A stretch of 64,000 nt of DNA from Curvularia sp. ZM96 (lineage: Eukaryota; Ascomycota; Dothideomycetes; Pleosporales; Pleosporaceae): NCBI GenBank assembly GCA_022457065.1, contig JAJGBQ010000001.1:3162001-3226000 (forward strand). The letters run 5' to 3'. Position 1 is the stretch's first letter. Every line of letters begins with the position of its first letter. The translations under genes were made by a program, and so were the position numbers. The notes beneath the pieces are model-generated. The model was not told the origin of the DNA and did not search any database. It was given only the letters and a program-made list of their open reading frames with translations. This document shows, in pieces, positions 11,359-20,827 of the stretch.

Positions 11359-11405
11359 GTAAGTTTTGAAAAAGAAGCTCCGCACATCGACTAACCATCT
11401 CGCAG
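11359..11405 (+). other. predicted intron upstream of the GIY-YIG gene
   Basis: GTAAGT at 11359, a CTAAC branch site at 11391 and CGCAG ending at 11405 make a 47-nt intron of the size usual in this window. It is either in the 5' UTR or joins a short upstream exon beginning with ATG 11305, which is in phase and would add 31 residues (18 codons, then 13 codons of the main frame). Confidence 0.6.
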
Positions 11406-11444
11406 TTGCATCCTGTCATCGACATACGTGCACGAATACACAAC

Positions 11445-13595
11445 ATGACTTCCCTTCGCCGCAGCACTCGCGCCCGAACGACGAGGCAATCGTACGTGGA
11501 GGTGCCTGAGAGCGACGGAGATACCATGGAGGAGCCCGTGGTGGGAGAGCCTTCGAGCTCGAAGCCGCATAGGGGTTCGAGAGATCGTCCAGTTGTCATC
11601 GACACTGACGACGACGAGTCGGACGAAAGCATCTTTTCGTCCCCCACAGGTCCAGCACCGCTGGCCTGTGGTCAGGAGAAGATTGGGGCTTCGGCCTCAA
11701 AAAGGGCTTCACAGAGACGTCGTCCAGTAGTCACCGACTCTGACGATGAAATGAACGAAAGCATCCTTTCGTCCGCCAAGGGTCCAGCACCGCTGGCCCA
11801 TGGTGTTGAGAAGATTGAGGCTTCGGCCTCAGAAAGGGCTTCAAAGAGACGCCGTCCAGTAGTCACCGACACTGACGACGATTTCGATGAAAGCACCCTT
11901 TCGTCCGCCGCAGGTTCAGCCAAGCCTGACTGTGGTGGAAAGAGCAAGGCGCCGGCCTCAAAACGGGTGGCCACTGCCCCAAAACGGCAAGCCACATTAT
12001 GGGATTATTCCCTTGCCCGTGTCCCCAAAGGCGAAAAGCCAATGGGTGACAGATTGGCGGTCGATGCCAATGTGCCTGAGCTTTGTGGATCAGGCGCTGA
12101 GGCTGAGGCTGCCGAGGCCAATTCCAAGATTCCTGAGCCATGTGCATCAGGAGTCGACGCTGGAGAGGACAGCGACGAGGAGGATGAATTCATCCCTGGT
12201 CCTGATCCTAACATTGCCGATGAAGTCGGTGATGAACCAGAGGTCTTTGACCTCTTTGCTGAGCTCGAGGACGCCGACGCCGAGGTCGATGAGGATTTTG
12301 CGCGCAAACTGCGTATCATCTTGGATCTCTTGTGCAGGCGATTCAAGAGCATGAGTTATAAGGATTTTCGAGCTCTGCCGGAAGCCGATCGTCCGGTTAC
12401 TTATAGTACCTATAGGGTACTGAGCGAGGTGAGTGTCGAGATGTTGCTGGGTTTGTACATACCTGCAATTCCTCTCTCGGTCCAAGAGCTGTTCTCCAAG
12501 AGAGAGTGGTGTCTTGAGGACCTCCTTTCGCTTCCAAAAGTGGGAGGCTTCGATGCGGCTCGTCAAGGGCTGTATGCAAATTTCCCTACTGGTAATTTGC
12601 AGCACATTCAAAAGATGGGCTGCGAGTGCTACGTAGGGTCAACGAATGCGTTGCAAAAACGCGTGGATGACCATCTGAAGGTCTCGAGGAAGCACTCGGT
12701 GCCAGAAAGACACGAGAGGAGCTTTCATTATCGCACCACGTGTCGCAAAAATGTTGCTTGCAACTTCCGCAAGCTTGCCGCATTCAAGCAGCGTATCCCA
12801 ACCGGATACTTGACGATTTTGGAGAGTGTCTTCATGATTCTCTTCGGATCGTACAACTACCCTGGCTACACTTCCAGGTGGGCAACGGAGTCATCTTACA
12901 AGATGACCAAGGAGATTCGAGCACAACTCGATCTCGCTCCCGTTGTTTGGAAAGGGTTGAATGCGGCTTTGCCATTACGGCAAGGAACTATCACCCGCAA
13001 TAGCAAGACTGCTTCGCCATGCTGCAACCGAGCATGCAAGGCAATGACCTATCCGTACTTCATGAAGCCGGATGGTCCAAAGCACTCGCGTGTGCTTGCC
13101 AACGCAGCCGATCCCTTAGGTGGGTATTTGTGCCGGCGGTGCGAGAGCTACCAGGAGCGCCACGGCGAGCTACCAGATGCCGCCACGCTGGAGAAGCTTA
13201 CCTCTCAGTACACCCTCGAGGTGGCTAAGAGTGATTTGCGCGCAGCTGGCCAGGCTGTTGTTTGCGAGATCTGCGGCGCCGTAGAAGGCGCCGACGGTGC
13301 GACAAACAGTGCCAATGGCAGCGGAACAAGGCACATTGCATCCAACGGTAAAATACGTTGTATGCCATGTGACGCTTACCTACGCATATATGGCAAGGAG
13401 CGAGATCCGTTTCTTGAGGTCATGAAACAGGCGCGCGAACGAGCCGATGCAGATCGCGAAGCAGGACGACCTCTCCTCTGCAAGTACTGCAATAAGCGCG
13501 AACCAGCCAACGTAAAGCGCAGAAAGCGATGGGTCTGTTCCAAGCAGGGCGGCTTGATCTGTCGTTATTGTTACGAGAAGAAAGGTCGGAGATGA
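11445..13595 (+). CDS. GIY-YIG-like nuclease with acidic repeats and zinc sites
   Basis: 716 aa, no internal intron, start taken at the first ATG of the long frame. Residues about 45-177 hold three copies of a 44-45-residue repeat whose core is RPVVxDxDD. Residues about 210-300 are acidic. Residues 379-470 look like a GIY-YIG endonuclease: CYVGST at 395-400, Arg406, His410 and Glu460 match the conserved Tyr, Arg, His and Glu. The GIY motif itself reads GNL, so its Tyr is replaced. The C-terminus has three paired-cysteine sites resembling GATA or treble-clef fingers: C526/C527/C531 with C563/C566, C607/C610 with C639/C642, and C679/C682 with about C707/C710. The gene is intact although nearby DNA is decayed. 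It could be a mobile-element nuclease, a domesticated one, or a DNA-repair factor. Function is inferred only. Confidence 0.7.
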   Translation: MTSLRRSTRARTTRQSYVEVPESDGDTMEEPVVGEPSSSKPHRGSRDRPVVIDTDDDESDESIFSSPTGPAPLACGQEKIGASASKRASQRRRPVVTDSDDEMNESILSSAKGPAPLAHGVEKIEASASERASKRRRPVVTDTDDDFDESTLSSAAGSAKPDCGGKSKAPASKRVATAPKRQATLWDYSLARVPKGEKPMGDRLAVDANVPELCGSGAEAEAAEANSKIPEPCASGVDAGEDSDEEDEFIPGPDPNIADEVGDEPEVFDLFAELEDADAEVDEDFARKLRIILDLLCRRFKSMSYKDFRALPEADRPVTYSTYRVLSEVSVEMLLGLYIPAIPLSVQELFSKREWCLEDLLSLPKVGGFDAARQGLYANFPTGNLQHIQKMGCECYVGSTNALQKRVDDHLKVSRKHSVPERHERSFHYRTTCRKNVACNFRKLAAFKQRIPTGYLTILESVFMILFGSYNYPGYTSRWATESSYKMTKEIRAQLDLAPVVWKGLNAALPLRQGTITRNSKTASPCCNRACKAMTYPYFMKPDGPKHSRVLANAADPLGGYLCRRCESYQERHGELPDAATLEKLTSQYTLEVAKSDLRAAGQAVVCEICGAVEGADGATNSANGSGTRHIASNGKIRCMPCDAYLRIYGKERDPFLEVMKQARERADADREAGRPLLCKYCNKREPANVKRRKRWVCSKQGGLICRYCYEKKGRR
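11577..11985 (+). repeat. in-frame triplicated 132/135-bp coding repeat
   Basis: Three in-frame units have their RPVV cores at residues 48, 93 and 137 of the GIY-YIG-like protein. Each reads RPVV-x-D-(S/T)-DD followed by an ES(I/T)xSS block; the first two continue GPAPLA and a short EKI-x-ASAS stretch. The third unit diverges in its second half. Similarity is visible at DNA level, so the duplication is fairly recent. Confidence 0.85.
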
Positions 13596-15149
13596 GCAGC
13601 GTACAAGATAGCATGATCTATCTGACGATGCGGTTCCGGAAAGTTCTGAAGAAAATTTGGAAAGTGCTGAAGAAAGTTGGTAAAGTGGATAAACTCCGCT
13701 TGCTAATATCAGCAACATGGGTTGACGAAGTCGGATCTGCTACCTCCTCGAATGGAGCTTTTTGCTCCTGGTGTCCCCGGAAACAACTCCAGATTGTGCA
13801 TCTGGAGGCTGGCCAAAGCAGAACGCATCTTGCCGGTTACGATTTCAGACTCTTGCTGACAATTGCCTAGGTTGCAGGATCGATTCGATTTGACGAAGAC
13901 GAAAGCTTTCCGCTTCAAGCTGGCCTAGCCCACATCCTTGCTCTTATCCGAAGTGCCATATACGCCGATAGCTTATCCCTGTTCGACTTCAGCAGCCTCT
14001 TCCGTTGTCACCTTTGACACCTCGCGGAACCTGATTACCATCCGCCATAGCAGACCTGAATGTTTCATCGTGGACCTCGAACGCGATAGGCAGAATGACC
14101 ACATGGGTCGAGAGGCCCCCCGGCATCATCAGGAGATGGAGGACGATGTTGCTATTGTATCAGTAATGTTCGATTGCCACGAGTGTGTCGTGGAGTTATG
14201 TTCTAACTGGCGACCAGGTCCGGTGGCGATCATCTGTATTCGTGACACTTGACGTGGCATAGTAGGTATTTGAGACTGTTGAGGCGGAAGCTGTGGAGGC
14301 GTAGGCAGCGGTACGGCGTCGCTCGAAGCGGTCTTTGCTGGTATGGCAAACTCCTTCGCGAGTGTTTCAAGATTAGCAAGGTAGGCTGGCGATTAATATC
14401 AACATTGAGCAAACGGACCGCTCCCCCAAAGTTTCACACCTACGTTCGTGTCCTGAACTACAGTACTTCTAAAGCTACCGAAAATTTCAAGTAGCCCTGT
14501 CACTACTGACATATGCTAAGAGATGGAATTTGTTGAGGGCCTGTCTCAAAGGTTGAAATCGAGTTCCTGAATTTGCAATAAGCACCGGGGCACATGCAGC
14601 CCATTGGGAGTGGCTGGTGGCTATGATGTACCAGACCAGCAAATGCGTTTGTCAAGCGAGTCCCACAAACTGATCAAGCTATCCCATATATTTCGACAGC
14701 GCCGATTTCAAAGCTTATTGGCTGCCCTTATGGTTGTTTCGAGTCATGAATAATCTCTTTGTGACCCTTAAAGCGCGCGAGAGCTTGGCAACTCAGATCA
14801 GACAGTTCACATTGATTTTCTTTTTCATTGGTAATCTGCTGGCCATACTTTTACTGGGTAGGCAGATCTTCTGGAGCTCTGTTTTTTGAGACTGCTTCCT
14901 TCCTCATGAGCTTCCTTGCATGCTGTCTATAGCATAAAGCTTGCTTATTAACTCCCTGCAAGCCGCGCACCAGCTCACTTCTCTCCTCAAGCTAATCGGT
15001 TGCCTCAACGCTAAACTAATAGGATAGCCCTCTTTTCTCCACGTGATTGTATAATAACGTGGATTAAGCATTGAGTTCGCGTGCATTGTTTGCCCTACGC
15101 AGCGGGACATGAAGCTTGCAAAAATAATCAAAGCTCAATAACAGTAAGG
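13596..15149. other. gene-free decayed sequence
   Basis: No supported gene. Short frames on both strands are broken and low in information. At 13635-13690 there is an imperfect GGAAAGT-x-CTGAAGAAA duplication in the 3' flank of the GIY-YIG gene. Confidence 0.5.
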
Positions 15150-15410
15150 TTTGCCCCTCAAAGGCTGGTACTAAGAAACGCGCACCCTCTTCAAGATACG
15201 TCACTCTCTCTTACTGAGAGAGTAGATGCGTTCAACATAATTGAGCGGGAAGGTACAGAGAAGAGGGCCTAGGAAGAGGGTCAGAACTGCTAGGAGTGTG
15301 GAAAGAAGCACCCATCTCCGCATTTAAGCAAGGAACAGGCTTCCGCGCTCAGTGTGGCATATAGAGAGGGAAAGCGCCTTCGCCAGCAGCTCCAACAAAT
15401 GACCTCTAGC
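15150..15410 (+). pseudogene. RIP-like relic of the zinc-knuckle gene at 19321
   Basis: This stretch aligns codon by codon with about residues 85-170 of the intact protein encoded at 19321. Readable remnants are RNAHPLQ, LSLTERVDAFN, ECGKRHP-equivalent codons (GAGTGTGGAAAG) and AYREG followed by RLRQQL. Two CAG codons have become TAG (15271 and 15291), breaking the frame. Most differences from the intact copy are C-to-T or G-to-A. The flanking parts of the gene are not recognisable. The copy is dead and probably a product of repeat-induced point mutation. Confidence 0.8.
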
Positions 15411-17938
15411 AAATAACCTCGAGCTCTTTAAGACCTCTATAAACTAGTGCTGCTAGTACTACTCTCTCTACTAAAAAGAGAAAAATATTCTATAACTATA
15501 TTTACTACATAAAATAGTATTCTAGAGGTGTAAACGCATGCAACATACACTTTTACACTTAAGAATATGGGTTGGCACACCCGCCGCATTCCTTGCAGAG
15601 CTTGTGGGTTCGATAAAGACTTTGTTTGTTGCAGCAATTGACAACAATTGGTCAGCATATCGCCGATTCTTTCCATAAGCATGAAACTGGTCCAGTTGCA
15701 CGACATTTAGCTTGTTAGTCATAGACTGGGAAGGATCGATGTGGGTGCAATTATGTCTGCCAAACGAACACCCATGACAAATGTTGCCTAGTTCAGTCCT
15801 TTTCCAGAAGCTCACGCCACTAAGCGGGAATGCTACCCAAGCACTCTGAGGGATATTCGCCATTCGATAAGCTCGCTGAGAACAAACTACAAAAACTGCC
15901 CCGAGCAATTCAATCCTACAACGACAGAAAGGTGGAGATTAAGAGAATTCCCGTAGTACCGGTTAAATCTCTGCATGCTTACTCTAGGTATAGTATTGAC
16001 AAGATTGTGTATTTTGCCCGGATCATGACGCCATTCAAAAGATGGCAGACGTACCGCTTGGCTGGTCCTGAGCTGCAAAATCTCTAAACAAACGTCAAAT
16101 ACGCTCAAACATTCGAAGAAAGGATAGTCTTCTTAGGTCAGTTGACACTGGTTTTCTTCAGAATTGCGTACGGCTAACAGTTGCAAGGTAGGATCGAGCG
16201 CGAACACTGATCATGAGCGCACCAAGTTCCTAGAGGAATTTGACCTGTGAGTAAAACTGCCTAGCAGCGCATGCCTTTGGCCTATTTCTATCGACAATTC
16301 AATGGCAGCAATCAGACCTTGGTATAGCGCTTCTGCCCAAGGTTTGCTTCTGGCCCGGAATAGACAGGACTTGCCCCATGGGATATGGGTACGGCCTTCG
16401 CTGGAAATCCTGTGATGAGTTCAGTTGCCGACTACCTCATTGTGTTGGCTTCGCAGCACTGTTTAGAGCACTCTGGCTCTCCCGGTAGGCCGCCTGGTCA
16501 TCGCATTTAGCAATCAGCGCGTGGCTCCCTGGCATGTTTCCTAGCATAATGAGGTGAGCACATGTTCTTGTGGTGATCCCTTCTTTGGACCCGAGTATGG
16601 GAAGATTAAGAGATCTCACTGTGGTCTTCGGAAAGCGTTCGCCGTGTATTCAATTTACGCAATTGGCGCAAGCTAGCCTTCTTATTATAGCCATACCGTC
16701 AAACGACCTCACAGCACTAGAACAAAGTATTCGGCGACAGTTTTAGGGTCCTGCGTCCATGAAGAGCTCAAGGGTGGCGAAGGTCCTGTCGCATTCAGGG
16801 AGATGAACCTTGCAGCGTAGCTCGAGTAACTGTCCCACGCTTGACACCATGTGAAAGTGGTAAGGTCAGTTGCCAATATATCATGATAATTGAGCTTTTA
16901 GATGCGCTCAGAGCGGTGGTCAGGTCGATTCTGACGTCGAACATTACTGATTCACGAGTGTCGCGCTTCAACTGCTAAGGCTATTCTTTGGTTTTGCTAA
17001 CTGCGCATTTGACTCTTGTTTACTCTTCCACATTCCTGCGCTAGAAGGCGACTTTAGATAGTGAAGAAGATCGAGCATATACTTCATTAGCCCGGCAATA
17101 TCATCAAATGTCTCGAGTGAGAGCTGGGTTGTTGCTCACAGTGGCAAGGAAGGACAATGCACCGGATTAACAACTCCATTTTCGTCCTTGCAGTTCTCAA
17201 CGATACATTCTGTTGGCATATGTTAGATAAGGCTAGCCCTGCTAGCACCTCTTTCTCAAAGACGAAGACACACCAAGAATGCTATTTACGAGTGTCCGGT
17301 ATCCAGGGTACACCAGCCAATGTAATTTCCCGATTGAAAAACCAAAAGCAGAGTGGGTGGTCAGACACTAGTGTTACAAGGTTGATTAGAAAGGAACTGG
17401 CTGGGTGGGGCCAAGTACAGCATGCTAGACAAGGTCCTATTTCTGTGTAGACGAGGACTGGAAATACCGTGACGAGAGATTATAGGTGTTAACTCCGTTC
17501 TAGATAAGAGCCCTGCCTTTTAGATATAGATATGTGACCGAGTTAAGCAGGGTTGTATAGAGAGAGTGGGGTTCTTTGGCCCACACATCGCTAGTCCGCC
17601 CTACCACCCAATCTAGAATACATGTTTCCGAATCAATTATGATAGCAGCTCATATCATTGGGGTGCAATTGGCTATCATGACCGGAACATTGTCTCTTTC
17701 TCATAGTGTTAGCTCCATTCCTGTTTTCTATGACAGCCTATACTATCCACAACAAGCACTAGCAACTATAATGGGACACATGATGATACAAGACGGATTA
17801 TTAGAAGAGCCAATAGGCTCAGAATAAGTACAGTAGTTTAGCCAGGGTGCTACACCCAAGTGTACGGAGGTTTGGCAGCGCCGTAACATCTCTTTCTGGC
17901 TTCAACGTGTGGGGAAGGCAAATTTGTCGACAATTTTG
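15411..17938. other. A/T-rich decayed sequence
   Basis: No supported gene. A - strand frame at about 15522-15908 contains a Cys/His cluster (CHGCSFGRHNC) that could be a piece of another zinc-knuckle protein, but it is too short to name. 15430-15530 is very A/T-rich. Other frames up to 97 codons show no family signal. Confidence 0.45.
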
Positions 17939-18205
17939 TCAGAATGCCATATCCAAGTCGGTAGACACAGCAGTCCATTGACACTCTTCTTCCCAAAGCA
18001 GAGGCATCGATGTTTCTTTGCCTTTGATCGCCTCGTCTTTGTCTTTTCCCACCATCCAAAATAAGGCCTGCTTTTGATATTTTCGTAAATCTAGACGGAA
18101 CGTGCTAGCGGGGTCCATGGTCGGGGTATCGAAATCAAAAGACTGAGCTTTCTTGTACAAGGAATCCAACTGGTCTTGTTCGAGTTTCTCCTTCCTCGGC
18201 TTCAT
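17939..18205 (-). pseudogene. RAD5/HLTF-type SNF2 helicase fragment
   Basis: The frame contains FRLDLRKYQKQALFWMVGK and, 16 residues on, SMPLLWEE. These match the region just before the ATPase core of fungal Rad5 (DNA repair ATPase/ubiquitin ligase), where L-R-x-YQKQ-x-L-x-WM and PLW are conserved. The ATPase motifs that should follow are absent: the frame ends at a stop soon after the match. Upstream, a CTAAC-x6-CAG acceptor-like signal abuts the ATG at 18205, as if a former intron lay there. I read it as a truncated duplicate of a Rad5 gene located elsewhere. Confidence 0.65.
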
Positions 18206-19320
18206 CTGGCGGTGTTAGTGGTAGTGGAGAGAGGGGTAGCATGGAGCAAGCCACGAGAAAGCGAGGTAAAATGCCATCGTTTACTGCGGGTTCGAGACTC
18301 CACAGGAGTGAGGTGCTATACTTGAGATTGGTTTTGTGCAGATCGTTGTGGCGGTCAATGCTTTTACATCTATGATATCTGTTAGTATGTTGCTGCTGCA
18401 CCCATCTCTGGATCATGTCCGTGGTAACGTACCTATGGCCTCTCGCTGCTATCCCATACCAAATGGACATAAAACCCTTGTTGGGTTATTTGCGGGTTGT
18501 GACTGCAAACTGCCCGATCAGGACTCTCCAGGGTCTATTTGGCATCGTCCGCTGTAGATTGGGTGGCACGAGATGGACAAACAACAAAAGGCATGAAAGA
18601 TATGGTTGACTAGGTGAAGGAGCCGAGCTGGAAGCGGACGATTAACCGAGGCGCTAGGCCTAAATTGGCATGACCCGATAACCTCACTTGCACCAATGCT
18701 ATCTTTGAATGGTGCGCTTTCAGCTCTTGATTTTCTCTGGAACTTAGGACTCAAGATATCTGTCGGTGGATTTGAATTTCAAGTAGAGTAGAGGGCATCA
18801 TTACCATGTCACATAATCGGAGTATTGGTACCGCTGCACCGACTTTCTAACGTGTAACACTTCAAAACCGGTCAGCTGGCGATACTGCTCTGTACACTCA
18901 CTGAGCTTTCTGAAGTTATCTTGTTTATCCTTGAACATGTAGATACCTTCAACAGGACGAACCCTCAGCTGTTAAGTGAAGCATGAACAGTTTAAAATGA
19001 TGGCGTTTGGTCAGCCAAATGCTATCTCTTAAGCCAAAGAGCCGTATAACACTACATATTAGTCGTCTGCCATGTTGCCATACTAGCTTGCTATTGTGTT
19101 CTCATGTGAGGTGTGCCAAGGCGCTATCAATTCACCGTTATCCATCACTGTCGTGGCCACGTGATCGTGGCACGGACAGCCCGTTTGCTCCTCCACTCCA
19201 GTTTCTTCAACAGATATAGCTCCTGCAAATTCTTCTCCCACACACAGACGCATACTTGTGGCAGATACAGCCCATCTCCTCGTCTTTTCACACATACACA
19301 CACACATACACACATACACA
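18206..19320. other. gene-free stretch before the zinc-knuckle gene
   Basis: No supported gene. The last 60 bases are pyrimidine- and AC-rich and form the 5' leader of the gene at 19321. Confidence 0.5.
19287..19320 (+). repeat. (AC)n-rich microsatellite in 5' leader
   Basis: CACATACACA-type dinucleotide repeats run up to the start codon at 19321. Confidence 0.8.
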
Positions 19321-20547
19321 ATGGAGAACAACAACAACCTCCCCCCTGCTCCCCGCTACCAGACGGAGCAACAACGTGCGGATGCGATGGAAGCGCACCG
19401 CAGCGCCAGAGTCATTCCCCTTCCGGTCGACAGAGATATGGTCGACCGAGATACACTCAACTGGGCGGATCTGGAGCAAGAGGAGGCGGATGCCTCCAAC
19501 GTTGTAGCCAGCGGCACTGAGCCAGAAGCCAGCGCTAATCAGTCTGCGGATCCAGTATCCAATGACACACATCTCCAGTTGGCGCTGCAAAATGCGCACC
19601 CCTTCCAAAATGCGTCGCTTCCTCTCACCGAGAGGGTCGACGCGTTCAACCTGCTTGAACAGGAAGGTATAGATAGAAGGGCCCAGGCGAAGGGCCAGGA
19701 GTGCCAGGAGTGTGGAAAGAGGCACCCACCTCCACATCTGAGCAAAGAGCAGAGCTCTGCGCTCGGTCTGGCGTATAGAGAGGGAAGGCGCCTCCGCCAG
19801 CAGCTCCAGCAGACGGCCTCAGGGCCTTCACAGAACAGCACCACCGGTGCTGCCCCCTCTGGCCCCTCTGGCCCCTCTGGCTCCTCCGCCCCCTCCTCCC
19901 GCAAGGGCAAGAGTGCCTTTTGTAATCGCTGCGCAAAATGGCATCCTGGAGGATCCCAGGCGTGCCGAACACCGCTCTGCGCTGGCTGTGGGTTACACCA
20001 CCCACATCAAGAGAACTGTGGTGATGCGTCAAGGCGCTTCACTAATGTTATACAGGCCAGACAGGCCAACGAAGCAAGGGGAAGGGGCATGGCACTGCCT
20101 ACGCCATTCCCTCCGGCATCATATCCCCCGGCGCCATTCTCGCCAGCGCCATTTTCGCCATTTGCTGCTGGTGGTGGCGGCTTTGGTGGTCTTGCGTCGT
20201 TGGCTGGTGGTCCCTCTGCCGACACAGGAGAGACCATGCGAAACATCGGCTCACTCCTTAGTACTGTGAGCCAACTTTTCACCAACTTTTCAGGTGAAAA
20301 GCGGCCTGCGCCTGGACCGGCATTGCCACCTGGTCATCAGCAGTGGCAGCAGTGGCAGTGGCAGCAGCAGCAGGAGCAGCAGCAGCCGCAGCAAAAGAAG
20401 AAGAAGAAGAACAAGAAGACAGGGCAAGGACCCTCTTGTCAAGGCCCCCAATCCCACCACAAGGGCCCGCCCAAGCCCGATGACGGGGGAAAGGGAAAGG
20501 GAAGGGCAATGCAACCCGCAGCCCAGCCTGGATCAGCTTGGACGTAG
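19321..20547 (+). CDS. low-complexity protein with gag-like zinc knuckles
   Basis: 408 aa, intronless. Start ATG 19321 gives MENNNNLPPAPRYQTEQQ; the frame continues upstream without an ATG. Possible zinc sites are C128-x2-C131-x3-H135, C201-x2-C204-x2-H207-x7-C215, and C220-x2-C223-x2-H226/H227 with C233. These resemble retroelement nucleocapsid knuckles, though spacing differs from classical CX2CX4HX4C. An acidic N-terminal region, Pro/Ala/Phe repeats (PAPFSPAPFSPF), a Gly-rich stretch, a Gln/Trp run and a Lys-rich tail complete the protein. A decayed partial copy lies at 15150-15410, so the family is repeated. No reverse transcriptase, protease or integrase frame is visible nearby. It may be a gag-like piece of a mobile element or a host gene derived from one. 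Confidence 0.6.
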   Translation: MENNNNLPPAPRYQTEQQRADAMEAHRSARVIPLPVDRDMVDRDTLNWADLEQEEADASNVVASGTEPEASANQSADPVSNDTHLQLALQNAHPFQNASLPLTERVDAFNLLEQEGIDRRAQAKGQECQECGKRHPPPHLSKEQSSALGLAYREGRRLRQQLQQTASGPSQNSTTGAAPSGPSGPSGSSAPSSRKGKSAFCNRCAKWHPGGSQACRTPLCAGCGLHHPHQENCGDASRRFTNVIQARQANEARGRGMALPTPFPPASYPPAPFSPAPFSPFAAGGGGFGGLASLAGGPSADTGETMRNIGSLLSTVSQLFTNFSGEKRPAPGPALPPGHQQWQQWQWQQQQEQQQPQQKKKKKNKKTGQGPSCQGPQSHHKGPPKPDDGGKGKGRAMQPAAQPGSAWT

Positions 20548-20827
20548 ACGGTATAACACTCTGAGACGAAACGTCGGTGGTGAAGAGATCGTGTACACAT
20601 TTACATACATAGAGGAGCCAACCTCTTTAAAAAACAAGCCCAGGATTGCTCATCCTCCACGTTGGTCTGGGCGGGAACTTCGTTGACTTATGTCTTCGAT
20701 GCTAAACTGAGCACTAGATAGGTTTGAAGGCGTTGCATACGCCTTGGGCAACTCCATAGAAAATGCAAACATATAATGAATGCTTGTATAGCATGAAAGG
20801 TGATGTGAGCTAAACCGTCCTTCGAAG
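20548..20827. other. 3' flank of the zinc-knuckle gene
   Basis: Nothing recognisable. Confidence 0.4.

Noticed and set aside
13529..13870. Frame with a cationic amphipathic stretch (RKVLKKIWKVLKKVGKV)
   Set aside because: It overlaps the end of the GIY-YIG-like gene in another phase and arises from a short DNA duplication in its 3' flank. It lacks a leader and conservation evidence.
18285..18305. GGTTCGAGAC B-box-like word
   Set aside because: No matching A-box or cloverleaf upstream.
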